From an uncultured Clostridia bacterium (GTDB taxonomy: Bacteria > Bacillota > Clostridia > TANB77 > CAG-508), in NCBI GenBank assembly GCA_944387505.1, contig CALXFG010000006.1:1-54871 (forward strand): a DNA stretch of 54,871 nucleotides. The letters are read 5' to 3'. Shown here piece after piece: positions 41,045 through 50,399 of the stretch (its first letter is position 1; each line of letters begins with the position of its first letter). The notes below the pieces were generated by a model that ran no database searches, was not told the origin of the DNA, and was given only the letters and a program-made list of their open reading frames with translations. A program made the position numbers and the translations under genes.

Positions 41045-42265
41045 CTATTGTGTCAACATTTCTATTGCTTTTTGTAATTGTGTATCTTGACTTCTATCAA
41101 CATTTAATATATTTTCCACACTTTCAGGTAATTCTACTGTTTCATCTGGTTCTATACCTACTTGGTTAATTTCCGTTCTATTTGGTGTTAAATATTTTTC
41201 TGTTGTTATTTTCAACCCACTACCATCTGGAAGTGTTAATATTTGTTGAATCACACCTTTTCCATATGTTTTCGTTCCTACTATTTTAGCTTTTCCTAAA
41301 TCTTTTAATGCTCCTGCTAAAATCTCAGATGAACTAGCTGTATTTCCGTTCGTTAAGATAATTATTGGCATATCAATAATTGGATTACTATCATTTTTTT
41401 CGACGTTTTCTTTATTTTCTTTATCTACTTCATATAATAAAACTGCATCTTTATCTGCAATATATCCTGCTATTTCTAAAGCTTCATCAACAATTCCTCC
41501 ACCATTATTTCTTAAATCAATAATTAAAGAAGTTATTCCTTTTGATTGCAATTCTTCAAATTTATTTTTAAAATCTTCAGCAGTGTTTTCATCAAATGAT
41601 GAAAATTCAATATATCCTATATTATTTTCTAATACTTCTCCTTCTACTGGATTGACGATAACATTTTCTCTTGTAATTTCAAAATCTAATGTTTCTTCTC
41701 CTCTTAAGATTTGTAATTTGACTTTTGAGCCTTCTTCTCCTTTAATTTTAGTGGCAATCGCTGTCATATCATCTGCTGTACATTTTTCTCCATTAACAGC
41801 TACAATGTAATCTCCTGGTTGAATTCCTGCTTTTTCTGCTGGACTTCCTTTTATAGGGGCTAATACCATAATTTGATTTGTTTTTGTATCTTGTACCATA
41901 TAAATACCAATTCCTACAAAGTTCCCCATCGTATCTTGCATATAATCTTCCATATCTTCTTTTGAAATATATTCTGTATATGGATCACCTAATCCTTCTA
42001 TATACCCTTTTACAGCACCTTCTTTTAAGCTTTCTTCATCTACATCTCCTAAATAATATTTGTCAATCACTGCTCGATAAGTATCTAAGAGTTGTGAAAT
42101 ATCTTCACTTTCATCAGATGTCATAAATGCTAAATATTTATTTAAACTATCTCCTTTTATAAAATATTGATAAAATGCAATTGATGTTATTATAAATGTT
42201 ATAAAAGCTACTAATATAATTAGCATGACAATTTTATATATTTTATATGTCTTTTTCTCTTCCAT
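41045..42265 (-). CDS. S41 C-terminal processing protease (CtpA-type)
   Basis: About 406 residues from the ATG at 42265 (GGGAGG about 6 nt upstream). One N-terminal membrane anchor (residues about 10-35) is followed by an extracellular PDZ domain (GIGIYMVQD...GSPAEKAGIQPGDYIVAVNG in outline). The S41 protease domain has the catalytic Ser in NGNTASSSEI and Lys in TYGKGVIQ. Such proteases trim or regulate secreted wall hydrolases. Its position beside three M23 hydrolases and ftsEX suggests them as substrates. The M23 operon ends at a terminator before it. Confidence 0.93.
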   Translation of the reverse strand: MEEKKTYKIYKIVMLIILVAFITFIITSIAFYQYFIKGDSLNKYLAFMTSDESEDISQLLDTYRAVIDKYYLGDVDEESLKEGAVKGYIEGLGDPYTEYISKEDMEDYMQDTMGNFVGIGIYMVQDTKTNQIMVLAPIKGSPAEKAGIQPGDYIVAVNGEKCTADDMTAIATKIKGEEGSKVKLQILRGEETLDFEITRENVIVNPVEGEVLENNIGYIEFSSFDENTAEDFKNKFEELQSKGITSLIIDLRNNGGGIVDEALEIAGYIADKDAVLLYEVDKENKENVEKNDSNPIIDMPIIILTNGNTASSSEILAGALKDLGKAKIVGTKTYGKGVIQQILTLPDGSGLKITTEKYLTPNRTEINQVGIEPDETVELPESVENILNVDRSQDTQLQKAIEMLTQ

Positions 42266-42380
42266 TGATTTCCTCCCTTTCTTGAAAATAGTTATTTCTA
42301 TTAATTTATTATATTTCACAATCCAATCTTAAATTCCAAATAAATTCTAATCGATAAAAACCTATCTTCATATAAAAAAA

Positions 42381-42406
42381 GGATAAAGGAGACTTTTCCT
42401 TAATCC
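42381..42406 (-). terminator. Terminator of the ftsEX-M23 operon
   Basis: GGATAAAGG (42381-42389) pairs with CCTTAATCC (42398-42406), one mismatch. On the minus strand it is followed by TTTTTTTATA. Confidence 0.75.
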
Positions 42407-42437
42407 CTCTTTTATAATATTTTGGGTCTATGTACAT

Positions 42438-43700
42438 CTAAAAATATAAATTTGGATTCACTCTACAGTCATCTCCATATTTAGTAGCACTATAACTATA
42501 TGTATAAGGTGATCTTCTTACCTCAAAATGTAAATGTGCTCCTGATGAATTTCCCGAGTTTCCACTCTTCATAATCATTTGTCCTTGTGATACACTTTGT
42601 CCTGGTGATACACAAATTGAACCAGGTGTTCCATGCGCATACCATGTTTGTAGTCCATTTGCATGCTGGATAACCACATATGTCCCATAACTTGTTGTTA
42701 AATTATTGGTGGTTAGAACAACACCATCTGCTGCAGCATAAACTGGTGTTCCAACATTTACACCATAATCAATTGCTCCATGAAATTTGCCACTTGAATA
42801 ATATCCATTACAAGTAACGGTTCCAGAGTTTACTGGTCTAATAAATCCGCCTGCATTTGATGTACCACTAGTTGAAGATCCTCCTCCTGAAGAACCAGAA
42901 CCACTTGAAGATGAACTTCCACTACTATTAGATGGTTTTTTATTGGCTAATTCTTCTAATTGTTTTTTATATTTTTCTTGTGCTACTCGAATATCATTTA
43001 ATATTTTTTCGTTATCTTGTGTTAATTGATCTATTTCTTCTTGCAAATCTTGTTCCTCTTGAGATAATTGAGATACATATGTATTTTTTTCATTTTTTGC
43101 TACTTGTAATTGTGCTGACTTGCTTTCTTTTTCTGCTTTTGACTTATCTACTTCCTGTTTATTTTGCTCTAATGTTGTTTTTGCTGCTTCTATTTCTTTT
43201 TTCTCATTTTCAATACTTTCCATTAAATTCATATCTGCCTCTGCTATTTCAGATATCATGTAATAGTTTGAAATTAAATCTGTCAAACTTTTTGATGAAA
43301 ATAATACATCTAAAAAGGAAGTTTCTCCTGCCTCATAAGTAGCCACTAATCTTTTTTCTAGTAATTCTTTTTGCTTGTCATAGTTTTCCTGTTTTTCATT
43401 TATTTGATTCTCAGCATTCGTTATTTGCGTATTTAAACTATTAATTTTATAATCTAATTCTCCTATTTGTGTTTGATAATCTGCTATTTGATTATTTAAA
43501 CTGTCTACTTGCTTTTGAACATCACTTTTTTCTTGTGTTACTTGGTCTTTTTGATTTTCTACATCTTTTATTTTTTCTTTGTTAGAGGCTTGTTGATTTT
43601 GCAAATCTGTTATTTCATCAGCATATACCATTACATTAAATTGCAGTACAAATATAATAATGATTAATCCACCTAGCATTTTACCAAATATCTTCTTCAT
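42438..43700 (-). CDS. M23 peptidoglycan hydrolase with coiled-coil regulator, paralogue 1
   Basis: 420 residues: a signal peptide (cleavage near MVYA-DE), a long coiled coil (about 28-250), a Ser/Gly-rich linker (about 252-285) and a C-terminal LytM/M23 endopeptidase. Zinc ligands appear in HGAIDYG and HLHFEV. The coiled coil contains the hook region EKRLVATYEAGETSFLDVLF...SNYYMISEI in outline, as in the EnvC/PcsB/CwlO group regulated by FtsEX. It would cut wall cross-links at the septum or side wall. Third M23 gene after ftsX, 111 nt after the second. Confidence 0.92.
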   Translation of the reverse strand: MKKIFGKMLGGLIIIIFVLQFNVMVYADEITDLQNQQASNKEKIKDVENQKDQVTQEKSDVQKQVDSLNNQIADYQTQIGELDYKINSLNTQITNAENQINEKQENYDKQKELLEKRLVATYEAGETSFLDVLFSSKSLTDLISNYYMISEIAEADMNLMESIENEKKEIEAAKTTLEQNKQEVDKSKAEKESKSAQLQVAKNEKNTYVSQLSQEEQDLQEEIDQLTQDNEKILNDIRVAQEKYKKQLEELANKKPSNSSGSSSSSGSGSSGGGSSTSGTSNAGGFIRPVNSGTVTCNGYYSSGKFHGAIDYGVNVGTPVYAAADGVVLTTNNLTTSYGTYVVIQHANGLQTWYAHGTPGSICVSPGQSVSQGQMIMKSGNSGNSSGAHLHFEVRRSPYTYSYSATKYGDDCRVNPNLYF

Positions 43701-43811
43701 AAGTTCCTCCTTTTCCTTATATCATAAGGTTTCTTTCTCAATTTGTGAAATATTATAAAATAGCATTTGTTTTACAATAACCATCTTTCATTTCGTACGC
43801 ATAAATTCAAC

Positions 43812-44990
43812 TTATGGTAAATATGGTGTTGGATTTACTGGTCTTCCGTTGACTCTTACCTCAAAATGTAAATGATATCCTGTTGAATTTCCTGTTGTTC
43901 CGACACTCATAATTTGTTGTCCTTGGCTTACCGTTTGTCCTGGAATGACTAATCTTGAACCTGGTGCACCATGTGCATATAAAGTCATGGTTCCATCATG
44001 ATGATTGATAACAATATATTCTCCATAACTTCTATATGTTCCGTTTGAATTTCTCAATGCTGTTGAAGTAACAACTGTTCCTGCTTTTGCAGCTAATACA
44101 GGTTTTCCTGATATTCCTGAGCCACTAAAGTCTACACCTGTATGACCTGAATATCCCATCCAACCTGTTGTGATGCTATATCCTACAACTGGTCTAATAT
44201 ATCCACTGCTACTTGGATTATTCGTGATATTAGACACATTTGAACTTCCAGCATTAGCAGCCTCTTGTCTAGCAATTTTCTCTAATTCTGCTTGTATTTC
44301 TCTTTTATCTTGTTCAAATTGTTCTAATTCTGCTTGTGTATTTTTTTCTTGTTCGTCCAATTGTGCTACATAACTATCTTTTTGGCTTTTTGCATTTTGT
44401 AATTCTGTTGCTTTTTGTTGTTTTTCTGCTTTTACACTATCTAATTCTTGTTTACTTGTTTCAAGTGTTTGTTTTGCTGTTTCTATTTCTTCTTGTTCTT
44501 TCTTAATTTTTTCCATTAATTCCATATCACTTTGTGTAATTTCAGATATCATATAATAGTTGGAAATTAAATCTGTTAAACTGCTTGAAGATAATAATAC
44601 ATCTAAATAAGATGTTTCTCCTGCTTCATAGGCAGCTACTAATCTTTTTTCTAATAATTCTTCTTTATCGTCATATTCTTCTTGTTTTTCATTTAATTTG
44701 CTTTGGGCTTCTTCTATTTGTGTATTCATATCTGCAATTTTTGTATTTAAATCATCTATTTCAGATTGTGCAGAGGAAATTTGCATGATTAAATCTTCTA
44801 CTTGTTGTAATGTTTCTGACTTTTCTGTATTGATATTTTCTAATTCTTCTTTTGCTTCCTCTATTTTTTTGTCTGTTTCATTGCTACTTGCATTTAATTC
44901 TGATTTTGTTGCAGCCATTACAACATTAAATTGTAATATAACAACTGCTATTAATATAATTCCTACAATTTTGAGTCCTATTTTTTTCAT
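43812..44990 (-). CDS. M23 peptidoglycan hydrolase with coiled-coil regulator, paralogue 2
   Basis: 392 residues. Signal peptide (cleavage near VVMAA-TK), coiled coil to about residue 245, short linker, M23 domain with HTGVDFSG and HLHFEV zinc motifs. The hook segment (EKRLVAAYEAGETSYLDVLL) is nearly identical to paralogue 1, making these two the closest pair. Middle gene of the three, 35 nt after paralogue 3. Confidence 0.92.
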   Translation of the reverse strand: MKKIGLKIVGIILIAVVILQFNVVMAATKSELNASSNETDKKIEEAKEELENINTEKSETLQQVEDLIMQISSAQSEIDDLNTKIADMNTQIEEAQSKLNEKQEEYDDKEELLEKRLVAAYEAGETSYLDVLLSSSSLTDLISNYYMISEITQSDMELMEKIKKEQEEIETAKQTLETSKQELDSVKAEKQQKATELQNAKSQKDSYVAQLDEQEKNTQAELEQFEQDKREIQAELEKIARQEAANAGSSNVSNITNNPSSSGYIRPVVGYSITTGWMGYSGHTGVDFSGSGISGKPVLAAKAGTVVTSTALRNSNGTYRSYGEYIVINHHDGTMTLYAHGAPGSRLVIPGQTVSQGQQIMSVGTTGNSTGYHLHFEVRVNGRPVNPTPYLP

Positions 44991-45025
44991 ATCGTTTTTC
45001 TCCCTTTCCTCTCACATTTGTTTTT

Positions 45026-46267
45026 TTAATATTGTGCTGTCATGTCAGTTTCTTCTTGTGAATCTTCTTCTTTTTCTGTGCCTGGAACAAGTCCAGTTGT
45101 AATATATGGTAATGGATCTGTTACGACTCCATTAATTCTCACTTCAAAATGTGCATGTGGTCCTGTTGAATATCCTGTTGACCCTACTTTCAAAATTGGT
45201 TCATTCTTCTTAACAGTTTGTCCCACTGTTACCAAAATTTCTGATCCATGTGCATATAATGTAGAAATTCCTCCTCCATGGTCTATCAATACCATATTTC
45301 CATATGCTGTGTTATATTCTGCTTTTGTAACAATACCATCATTTGCTGCTACAAATTCGGCTCCCATTGGTGCCCCAATATCTACACCTGTATGTAATTT
45401 ATATTGTCCTGTAATTGGATGTACCCTCATTCCATAATTTGAGGTAATTTTGTTATATCCTGGTACTGGCCAAGCAAGTTCTCCCCCTATATATACTGAA
45501 TCTAAACCTTGAACCGCTAGTTCTAATATTTGATTATTGACAGCTTCATATTGTTCAGTCATTTCATCGATTTGTGCTTGTTTTGCTTTTTCTTCATCTG
45601 ACAACTTAGATATATAATTTTCTCTTAATGCTTTGGTATTTTGCAACACAGTGTCAGTTTGCGTTTGTTTCTTTAACGCTGTTGCTAATGATTCTTGATT
45701 TTTTTCTAAATTTTGTTTTGCTGATTCAATTTCTTTTTTTTCTGACTCCACTTCATCTAACAAATCTTTATCTACTGTTGCAATTTCTGTAATCAAATAA
45801 TAATTTGATAGAAATTCCGAAATATTCCTTGATTGTAAAAGTACATCTAAATATTTTGTATCACCAGCTTCATAAATAGCTACTAAACGCTTTTCCATAA
45901 TGTCTTTTTGTTTTTCGTAATTTTTCTCTGCTACATCTAATTGTGATTGAATACTTTCTATTTCTTCTTGTAATTGTTTTACTTGTGTATTTAATTCTTC
46001 TATTTCATGTTCTGATTCTCTAATTCTTTCATCTAATTTTTCTATTTGTTGCAAATTTTCTGATAGTTGGCTTTGCACTTCTTCTAATTCTTCGTGAGAT
46101 TGTTGTATTTGATCTTGCAAATCTTTTTGTTGTGTTTGTAAGTCTGTTATATTGTTGCTGTCTGTAGTATTTGCTTCGTTTGTTGTTGTATTATCCTCTG
46201 CATATACTGCAGTAATATATGTACAAATGATGATAAAAGCTGAAACCATACATAAAAATTTACGCAT
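45026..46267 (-). CDS. M23 peptidoglycan hydrolase with coiled-coil regulator, paralogue 3
   Basis: 413 residues. Signal peptide (cleavage near AVYA-ED), long coiled coil, then an M23 domain with HTGVDIGAPMG and HAHFEV. The hook segment (EKRLVAIYEAGDTKYLDVLL) and an acidic C-terminal tail (EKEEDSQEE) set it apart from the other two. It starts 11 nt after ftsX, so it is the best candidate for the direct FtsEX effector. Confidence 0.92.
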   Translation of the reverse strand: MRKFLCMVSAFIIICTYITAVYAEDNTTTNEANTTDSNNITDLQTQQKDLQDQIQQSHEELEEVQSQLSENLQQIEKLDERIRESEHEIEELNTQVKQLQEEIESIQSQLDVAEKNYEKQKDIMEKRLVAIYEAGDTKYLDVLLQSRNISEFLSNYYLITEIATVDKDLLDEVESEKKEIESAKQNLEKNQESLATALKKQTQTDTVLQNTKALRENYISKLSDEEKAKQAQIDEMTEQYEAVNNQILELAVQGLDSVYIGGELAWPVPGYNKITSNYGMRVHPITGQYKLHTGVDIGAPMGAEFVAANDGIVTKAEYNTAYGNMVLIDHGGGISTLYAHGSEILVTVGQTVKKNEPILKVGSTGYSTGPHAHFEVRINGVVTDPLPYITTGLVPGTEKEEDSQEETDMTAQY

Positions 46268-46278
46268 GCTCTACTCCT

Positions 46279-47181
46279 TTATACTTTTAAATATTTTCTC
46301 ATAGAAATAATACTTCCTATGGCTCCTATTCCTATTCCTAGTAACATATATGTAAATATGATTGAACTAAACATATCTGAAAATCCTACTAAGCTAACGC
46401 CTACTGTTCTCATAAATTGTGAATTTACCATTTGTTCTGCTATAAAATGATAGGCAACTGCCACAATAACAATTGAAATGGCACTGGCAATAATTCCAAT
46501 AATCATACCTTCTACAATAAAAGGCCATCTGATAAATCCATTGGTTGCGCCTACATATTTCATAATAGAAATTTCTTTTCTTCTTGCATGTACAGTTAAT
46601 TTGATTGTATTTGCAATAATGAATATAGAAATAACAATTAATAAAGCTAAAATAACTCCTGTTACTATTTTGATTCCATTTGCTAAATCTATTAAAGTTG
46701 ATACAGTTTCATTAGAACTAGTAATTTTCTTTACATTTGCTAATTTAGATATTTCATCTTGTACTTGCTGACTTAATGTTAAGTCTGTTAAAGTTACAAT
46801 GTATGAAGCTGTAAAAATATTATTTTCACCATCATATCCATCTAATAAATCTTCATTTTCTGCAAATCGTTCTTTCATTTGATCTAATGCTTCTTCTTTT
46901 GATACATATTCTGTTGTATTAACACCATTTATTTTATTAATTTCTTCTCCTAATTGCTTAATTTGTTCATCAGTTGCTTCATCTGTCGCAAATACTTGTA
47001 TTCCTTGTGCTTCTTCTACCTCTTGTACAAAATGGTTTATGTTTTCACTTAAAATTAAGAATACACCAAATATAATCATGGTTGCACACATAATCATAAG
47101 TGATGCTCCTGTTGATTTTTTATTTTTAAATACGTTACTAAATCCTTCTCCAATTAAATATCCTAATATATTATATTTCAC
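46279..47181 (-). CDS. ftsX: Cell division protein FtsX
   Basis: A 300-residue permease-like protein with four membrane helices: one N-terminal, then a large extracellular loop (about 45-165), then three C-terminal. It has the family ARRKEISIMKYVGATNGFIRWPF in outline after helix 2. With FtsE it transmits ATP hydrolysis to a coiled-coil wall hydrolase outside. Its start overlaps the ftsE stop by 4 nt, indicating translational coupling. Confidence 0.94.
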   Translation of the reverse strand: MKYNILGYLIGEGFSNVFKNKKSTGASLMIMCATMIIFGVFLILSENINHFVQEVEEAQGIQVFATDEATDEQIKQLGEEINKINGVNTTEYVSKEEALDQMKERFAENEDLLDGYDGENNIFTASYIVTLTDLTLSQQVQDEISKLANVKKITSSNETVSTLIDLANGIKIVTGVILALLIVISIFIIANTIKLTVHARRKEISIMKYVGATNGFIRWPFIVEGMIIGIIASAISIVIVAVAYHFIAEQMVNSQFMRTVGVSLVGFSDMFSSIIFTYMLLGIGIGAIGSIISMRKYLKV

Positions 47182-47858
47182 AGTTCATACCCACCTTTTT
47201 TATCATCTTTTATGATTTCACCTTTTCTAATATGAATAACCCTTTTCTTCATTTTGTCAACAATATCCTTTGCATGTGTTGCTACAACAACAGTTGTTCC
47301 TCTCATGTTAATATCATTTAATAAAGTCATAATATCCCATGCTGTATCTGGGTCCAAGTTTCCTGTTGGCTCGTCTGCAATTAGCATAGATGGATTATTT
47401 ACCAATGCTCTTGCTAAAGCGACTCTTTGTTGTTCTCCTCCTGATAACTCATTTGGGTACATTTTTGCTTTTCCACTTAATCCAACTAATGAAAGTACCA
47501 TTGGAACTTGTCTTCGAATGTGTCTTGGTGTTGCTCTTACAATATACATTGCATAAGCTACATTGTCATATACGGTTTTGTCTGGTAATAGTCTGAAATC
47601 TTGAAATACAACGCCCATACTTCTTCTTAAATATGGAACTCTACTTGGTTTTAAAAATGTAGTATCTTTTCCATTAATAATAATATTTCCTGAAGTTGGT
47701 TCTTCTTCTTTTAGAATTAATTTGATTAAAGTAGATTTTCCACTTCCTGAAGATCCAACTAAAAAAGCAAATTCACCTTTGTCAATTCTAAAATTGGCAT
47801 TTTTTACTGCTTTTGTACCTGTACTATATGTCTTTGTGACATTTCTAAATTCAATCAT
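47178..47858 (-). CDS. ftsE: Cell division ATP-binding protein FtsE
   Basis: A 226-residue ABC ATPase. Walker A is GSSGSGKST, the signature is LSGGEQQRVALARAL, Walker B is MLIADEPTGNLD, and the switch His is in VVVATHAKD. VVFQDFRLLPDKTVYDNVA is the typical FtsE Q-loop segment. AAGGAGAG is about 6 nt upstream of the ATG. First gene of the ftsEX-M23 operon. Confidence 0.95.
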   Translation of the reverse strand: MIEFRNVTKTYSTGTKAVKNANFRIDKGEFAFLVGSSGSGKSTLIKLILKEEEPTSGNIIINGKDTTFLKPSRVPYLRRSMGVVFQDFRLLPDKTVYDNVAYAMYIVRATPRHIRRQVPMVLSLVGLSGKAKMYPNELSGGEQQRVALARALVNNPSMLIADEPTGNLDPDTAWDIMTLLNDINMRGTTVVVATHAKDIVDKMKKRVIHIRKGEIIKDDKKGGYEL

Positions 47859-47961
47859 CTTTTGCTCTCCTTATATATTTTTTCGCATAATATTCTATTA
47901 TATATTTTATTCTATCTAATCATAACAATAAAGAACAAAATTTGCAATAGTTTTAACTTAA

Positions 47962-48007
47962 AAAAACAATAGAAAATGTTGGTTTTTTTGCATTTTCTAT
48001 TGTTTTT
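47962..48007 (-). terminator. Terminator after the gene at 48059
   Basis: AAAAACAATAGAAAATG (47962-47978) and CATTTTCTATTGTTTTT (47991-48007): perfect 17-bp stem with a 12-nt loop. Confidence 0.85.
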
Positions 48008-48058
48008 CTCCATTTTTCTTTATTTCAAAAAATTCACACAAAATTTACATTTCGTTTG

Positions 48059-49186
48059 TTAGTGTTCTCCATAATCTTCTCCTATTTGTATTTTAGAACC
48101 ATTTCTTCTTTCTTTGTAAGCATCATTATGTCCATGTAAATTTGGATGTTCTCCATTTTCTTCTACTCTTACTTGATTTCTCACATCTTTTTTATATTGC
48201 ATTTTAGCCTTATCTCTTTGATAATAAAAATCTTTGAAAGTTGCTCTATACTCTTCTATTGCTTTTGTATATATCTCTCTATAATAAGCATATAATTCAT
48301 TTGCATCCATTTCTTTCTTAAAACGTTTGCGATCTTGTTTAGTAATCAAATCTAAATTTTGAAAACCTCTTAAAATCTTTAAAATTTCTATTTTTAATTC
48401 ACTTTCTTTTCTATCACCTAAAAAATTTGCAAATTTTAAAACTTTTCCAAATTCGCTATTACTGATTCCTCCTTTTTCATCTGTTGTTAGCATAGCCTCT
48501 CGCCTTCCATCTATATATAAATCTAGGTATTCTCTCGCAGTAGACCTTATATAATTTTCTCCCTCACTTAGTTGGATGGTCTCAAAACTATCTAATCCCA
48601 CTTTACTATGTTCCATCTTTTTTAACTGTTCGTATACTGGATATCTAAAATCTTCTTGAAATCCATCTTCATCTACTACAACCAAAGGATATTTTCTATC
48701 AAAGTTTTCGTATCGATTAACAGCTATTGTTTTGATTGTTGGTGTATTTTCTAAGTCACTTGAAATTTCAGTTTTATTTTTTCCTGGCTGTTTTCCTGTT
48801 ATTTTTTTTAAAAGTTTATGCCAAAAACCGTTCTTTGGGTTTTGAGAAACTGCTAATAACATATTTTTATCCTGCTTTTCTTCTGCAACTTTCTTATCCA
48901 TCGTTTGAAAATACATTGTGGTTTGCTTATAATAATCCGTATCTAGTATACCAATGATTTCTCTTTGTATAGACATAAGTTCACAAAGCATCTCTGCTGA
49001 AGGCATTTGTTTGTTATCCGCATCTGCTCTTAGTGTCTGAATCCTGGTGATAAGCATTTGTGCTACTTCTTTATTTACCTTTCCAATATTTTCTATTGAT
49101 TGATAAATACTTTCTATACTAGCTATAATTTCATCTTGCATTCTTTCTACATTTTTATCTGTTTTTCTTTTTTTCTCTTCTTTCAT
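48059..49186 (-). CDS. Unrecognised 375-residue soluble protein
   Basis: I do not recognise this protein. It is charged and mostly helical, with no signal peptide or membrane segment. About residues 1-110 look like a helical bundle; a basic linker (KLLKKITGKQPGKNKTE) follows. The second half contains PLVVVDEDGFQEDFRYPVYEQL and a Tyr-rich helical part (ELYAYYREIYTKAIEEYRATF in outline). The tail is His/Asn-rich (EHPNLHGHND). GAGGAG is 5-6 nt upstream of the ATG. It follows the transketolase gene by 16 nt, so the two are probably co-transcribed, which gives no clear clue to its job. Confidence 0.7.
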   Translation of the reverse strand: MKEEKKRKTDKNVERMQDEIIASIESIYQSIENIGKVNKEVAQMLITRIQTLRADADNKQMPSAEMLCELMSIQREIIGILDTDYYKQTTMYFQTMDKKVAEEKQDKNMLLAVSQNPKNGFWHKLLKKITGKQPGKNKTEISSDLENTPTIKTIAVNRYENFDRKYPLVVVDEDGFQEDFRYPVYEQLKKMEHSKVGLDSFETIQLSEGENYIRSTAREYLDLYIDGRREAMLTTDEKGGISNSEFGKVLKFANFLGDRKESELKIEILKILRGFQNLDLITKQDRKRFKKEMDANELYAYYREIYTKAIEEYRATFKDFYYQRDKAKMQYKKDVRNQVRVEENGEHPNLHGHNDAYKERRNGSKIQIGEDYGEH

Positions 49187-49202
49187 ATTTTCTCCTCTTT
49201 GA

Positions 49203-50129
49203 CTATTTTTTTATTGTCTCAATAATTTTCTCACTCGTTAAGCCAAAATGTTTCAATAATTCCACTGCATTTCCAGATTTTCCAAAAGTATCTTTAATTC
49301 CCATTCGGATTAATTTACATGGATATTCTTCTGTTAACACTTCACTAATCGCACTTCCTAATCCGCCAATCACGCTGTGATCTTCAATAGAAATTAATTT
49401 TTTGGTTTCTTTTGCTGATTTGATAATCATTTCTTTGTCAATTGGTTTAATGGTATGCATATCTACCACTCTTATATGAATACCTTCTTTTTCAAGAATC
49501 TCTTTTGCTTTTATCGCTTCAGATACAACCACTCCTGTTGCAAAAACAGTTGCATCTGTTCCTTCTCCTATTTGAACTGCTTTTCCAATTTCAAATGTTT
49601 GATTTTCTTCATAAATTCCTGGTGTTGCTAATCTTGCCAATCTCACATATACAGGTCCTTTTATTTTTGAAATTTGCTCTATCAAATATTTTGTCTCCAC
49701 ATCATCAGATGGGCATAACACTGTCATATTAGGTAAAGCCCTCATTAAAGCTAAATCTTCTAGCATTTGATGTGTTGCACCATCTTCGCCTACGGTAATC
49801 CCACAATGTGTTGCACATATTTTTACATTTAGATTTGGATAACAAATACTAGAACGGATTTGGTCATAAGCACGTCCTGCTGCAAAAGCTGCAAAAGTAC
49901 TCACATATGGTATTTTTCCACAAGATGCCATGCCTGCTGCCACTCCCATCATATTGGCTTCCGCAATTCCCATATCAAAAAATCTATCTGGGAATTTTTT
50001 GGCAAAGATACTGGTTTTGGTCGCTGCTGATAAGTCTGCATCTAATACCACTATATCTTTATTTTCCTCTCCTAATTTTTCTAGGATTTCTCCATAACTT
50101 TGTCTTGTTGCTTTCTTCTCTTCCTTCAT
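49203..50129 (-). CDS. Transketolase, C-terminal subunit
   Basis: About 308 residues from the ATG at 50129 (AAAGGAGAG about 8 nt upstream). It corresponds to the pyrimidine-binding and C-terminal domains of a split transketolase: VVLDADLSAATKT, FDMGIAEANMMGVAAG with the catalytic Glu, YVRLARL, and a C-terminal domain with IEDHSVIGGLGSAISE. Transketolase moves two-carbon units in the non-oxidative pentose phosphate pathway. The N-terminal TPP-binding subunit normally precedes it, but is not here: upstream are the MITE-like element and a ROK kinase. Confidence 0.92.
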   Translation of the reverse strand: MKEEKKATRQSYGEILEKLGEENKDIVVLDADLSAATKTSIFAKKFPDRFFDMGIAEANMMGVAAGMASCGKIPYVSTFAAFAAGRAYDQIRSSICYPNLNVKICATHCGITVGEDGATHQMLEDLALMRALPNMTVLCPSDDVETKYLIEQISKIKGPVYVRLARLATPGIYEENQTFEIGKAVQIGEGTDATVFATGVVVSEAIKAKEILEKEGIHIRVVDMHTIKPIDKEMIIKSAKETKKLISIEDHSVIGGLGSAISEVLTEEYPCKLIRMGIKDTFGKSGNAVELLKHFGLTSEKIIETIKK

Positions 50130-50174
50130 GAAACTCTCTCCTTTCATTTTCTTATATTTTGTTATTGTTCAAAC

Positions 50175-50396
50175 CCAAAATGTTAGCAAGGTTAAATATA
50201 TATTATTTTGAAATACCGCATAAGCAACCAAACGAGCAAAGCGAGTGCGATTGGAGCAACCTTCATTCGTTGAAAAGTAAATTTTTAGATAAGATTAAAT
50301 TTATTTAAGACTAGATAAAAATTTATCTTTCAACATAAGTGGTTGCGACACACAAGGTATAAAAAATAATATATATTTAACCTTGTTAACATTTGG
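50175..50396. mobile_element. MITE-like hairpin element, 222 bp
   Basis: Terminal inverted repeats of about 43 bp (left from CCAAAATGTTAGCAAGG, right to CCTTGTTAACATTTGG) with a long common AATATATATTATTTT-type segment. GCAACC/GGTTGC and an inner repeat (GTTGAAA...AAATTTTTA, 50268-50288 with 50317-50333) continue the hairpin. An unpaired stretch GAGTGCGATTGGAG occurs only in the left arm, and its core recurs in the element at 18318-18565. No ORF. It ends 4 bp past the ROK gene stop. Confidence 0.6.
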
Positions 50397-50399
50397 AGC

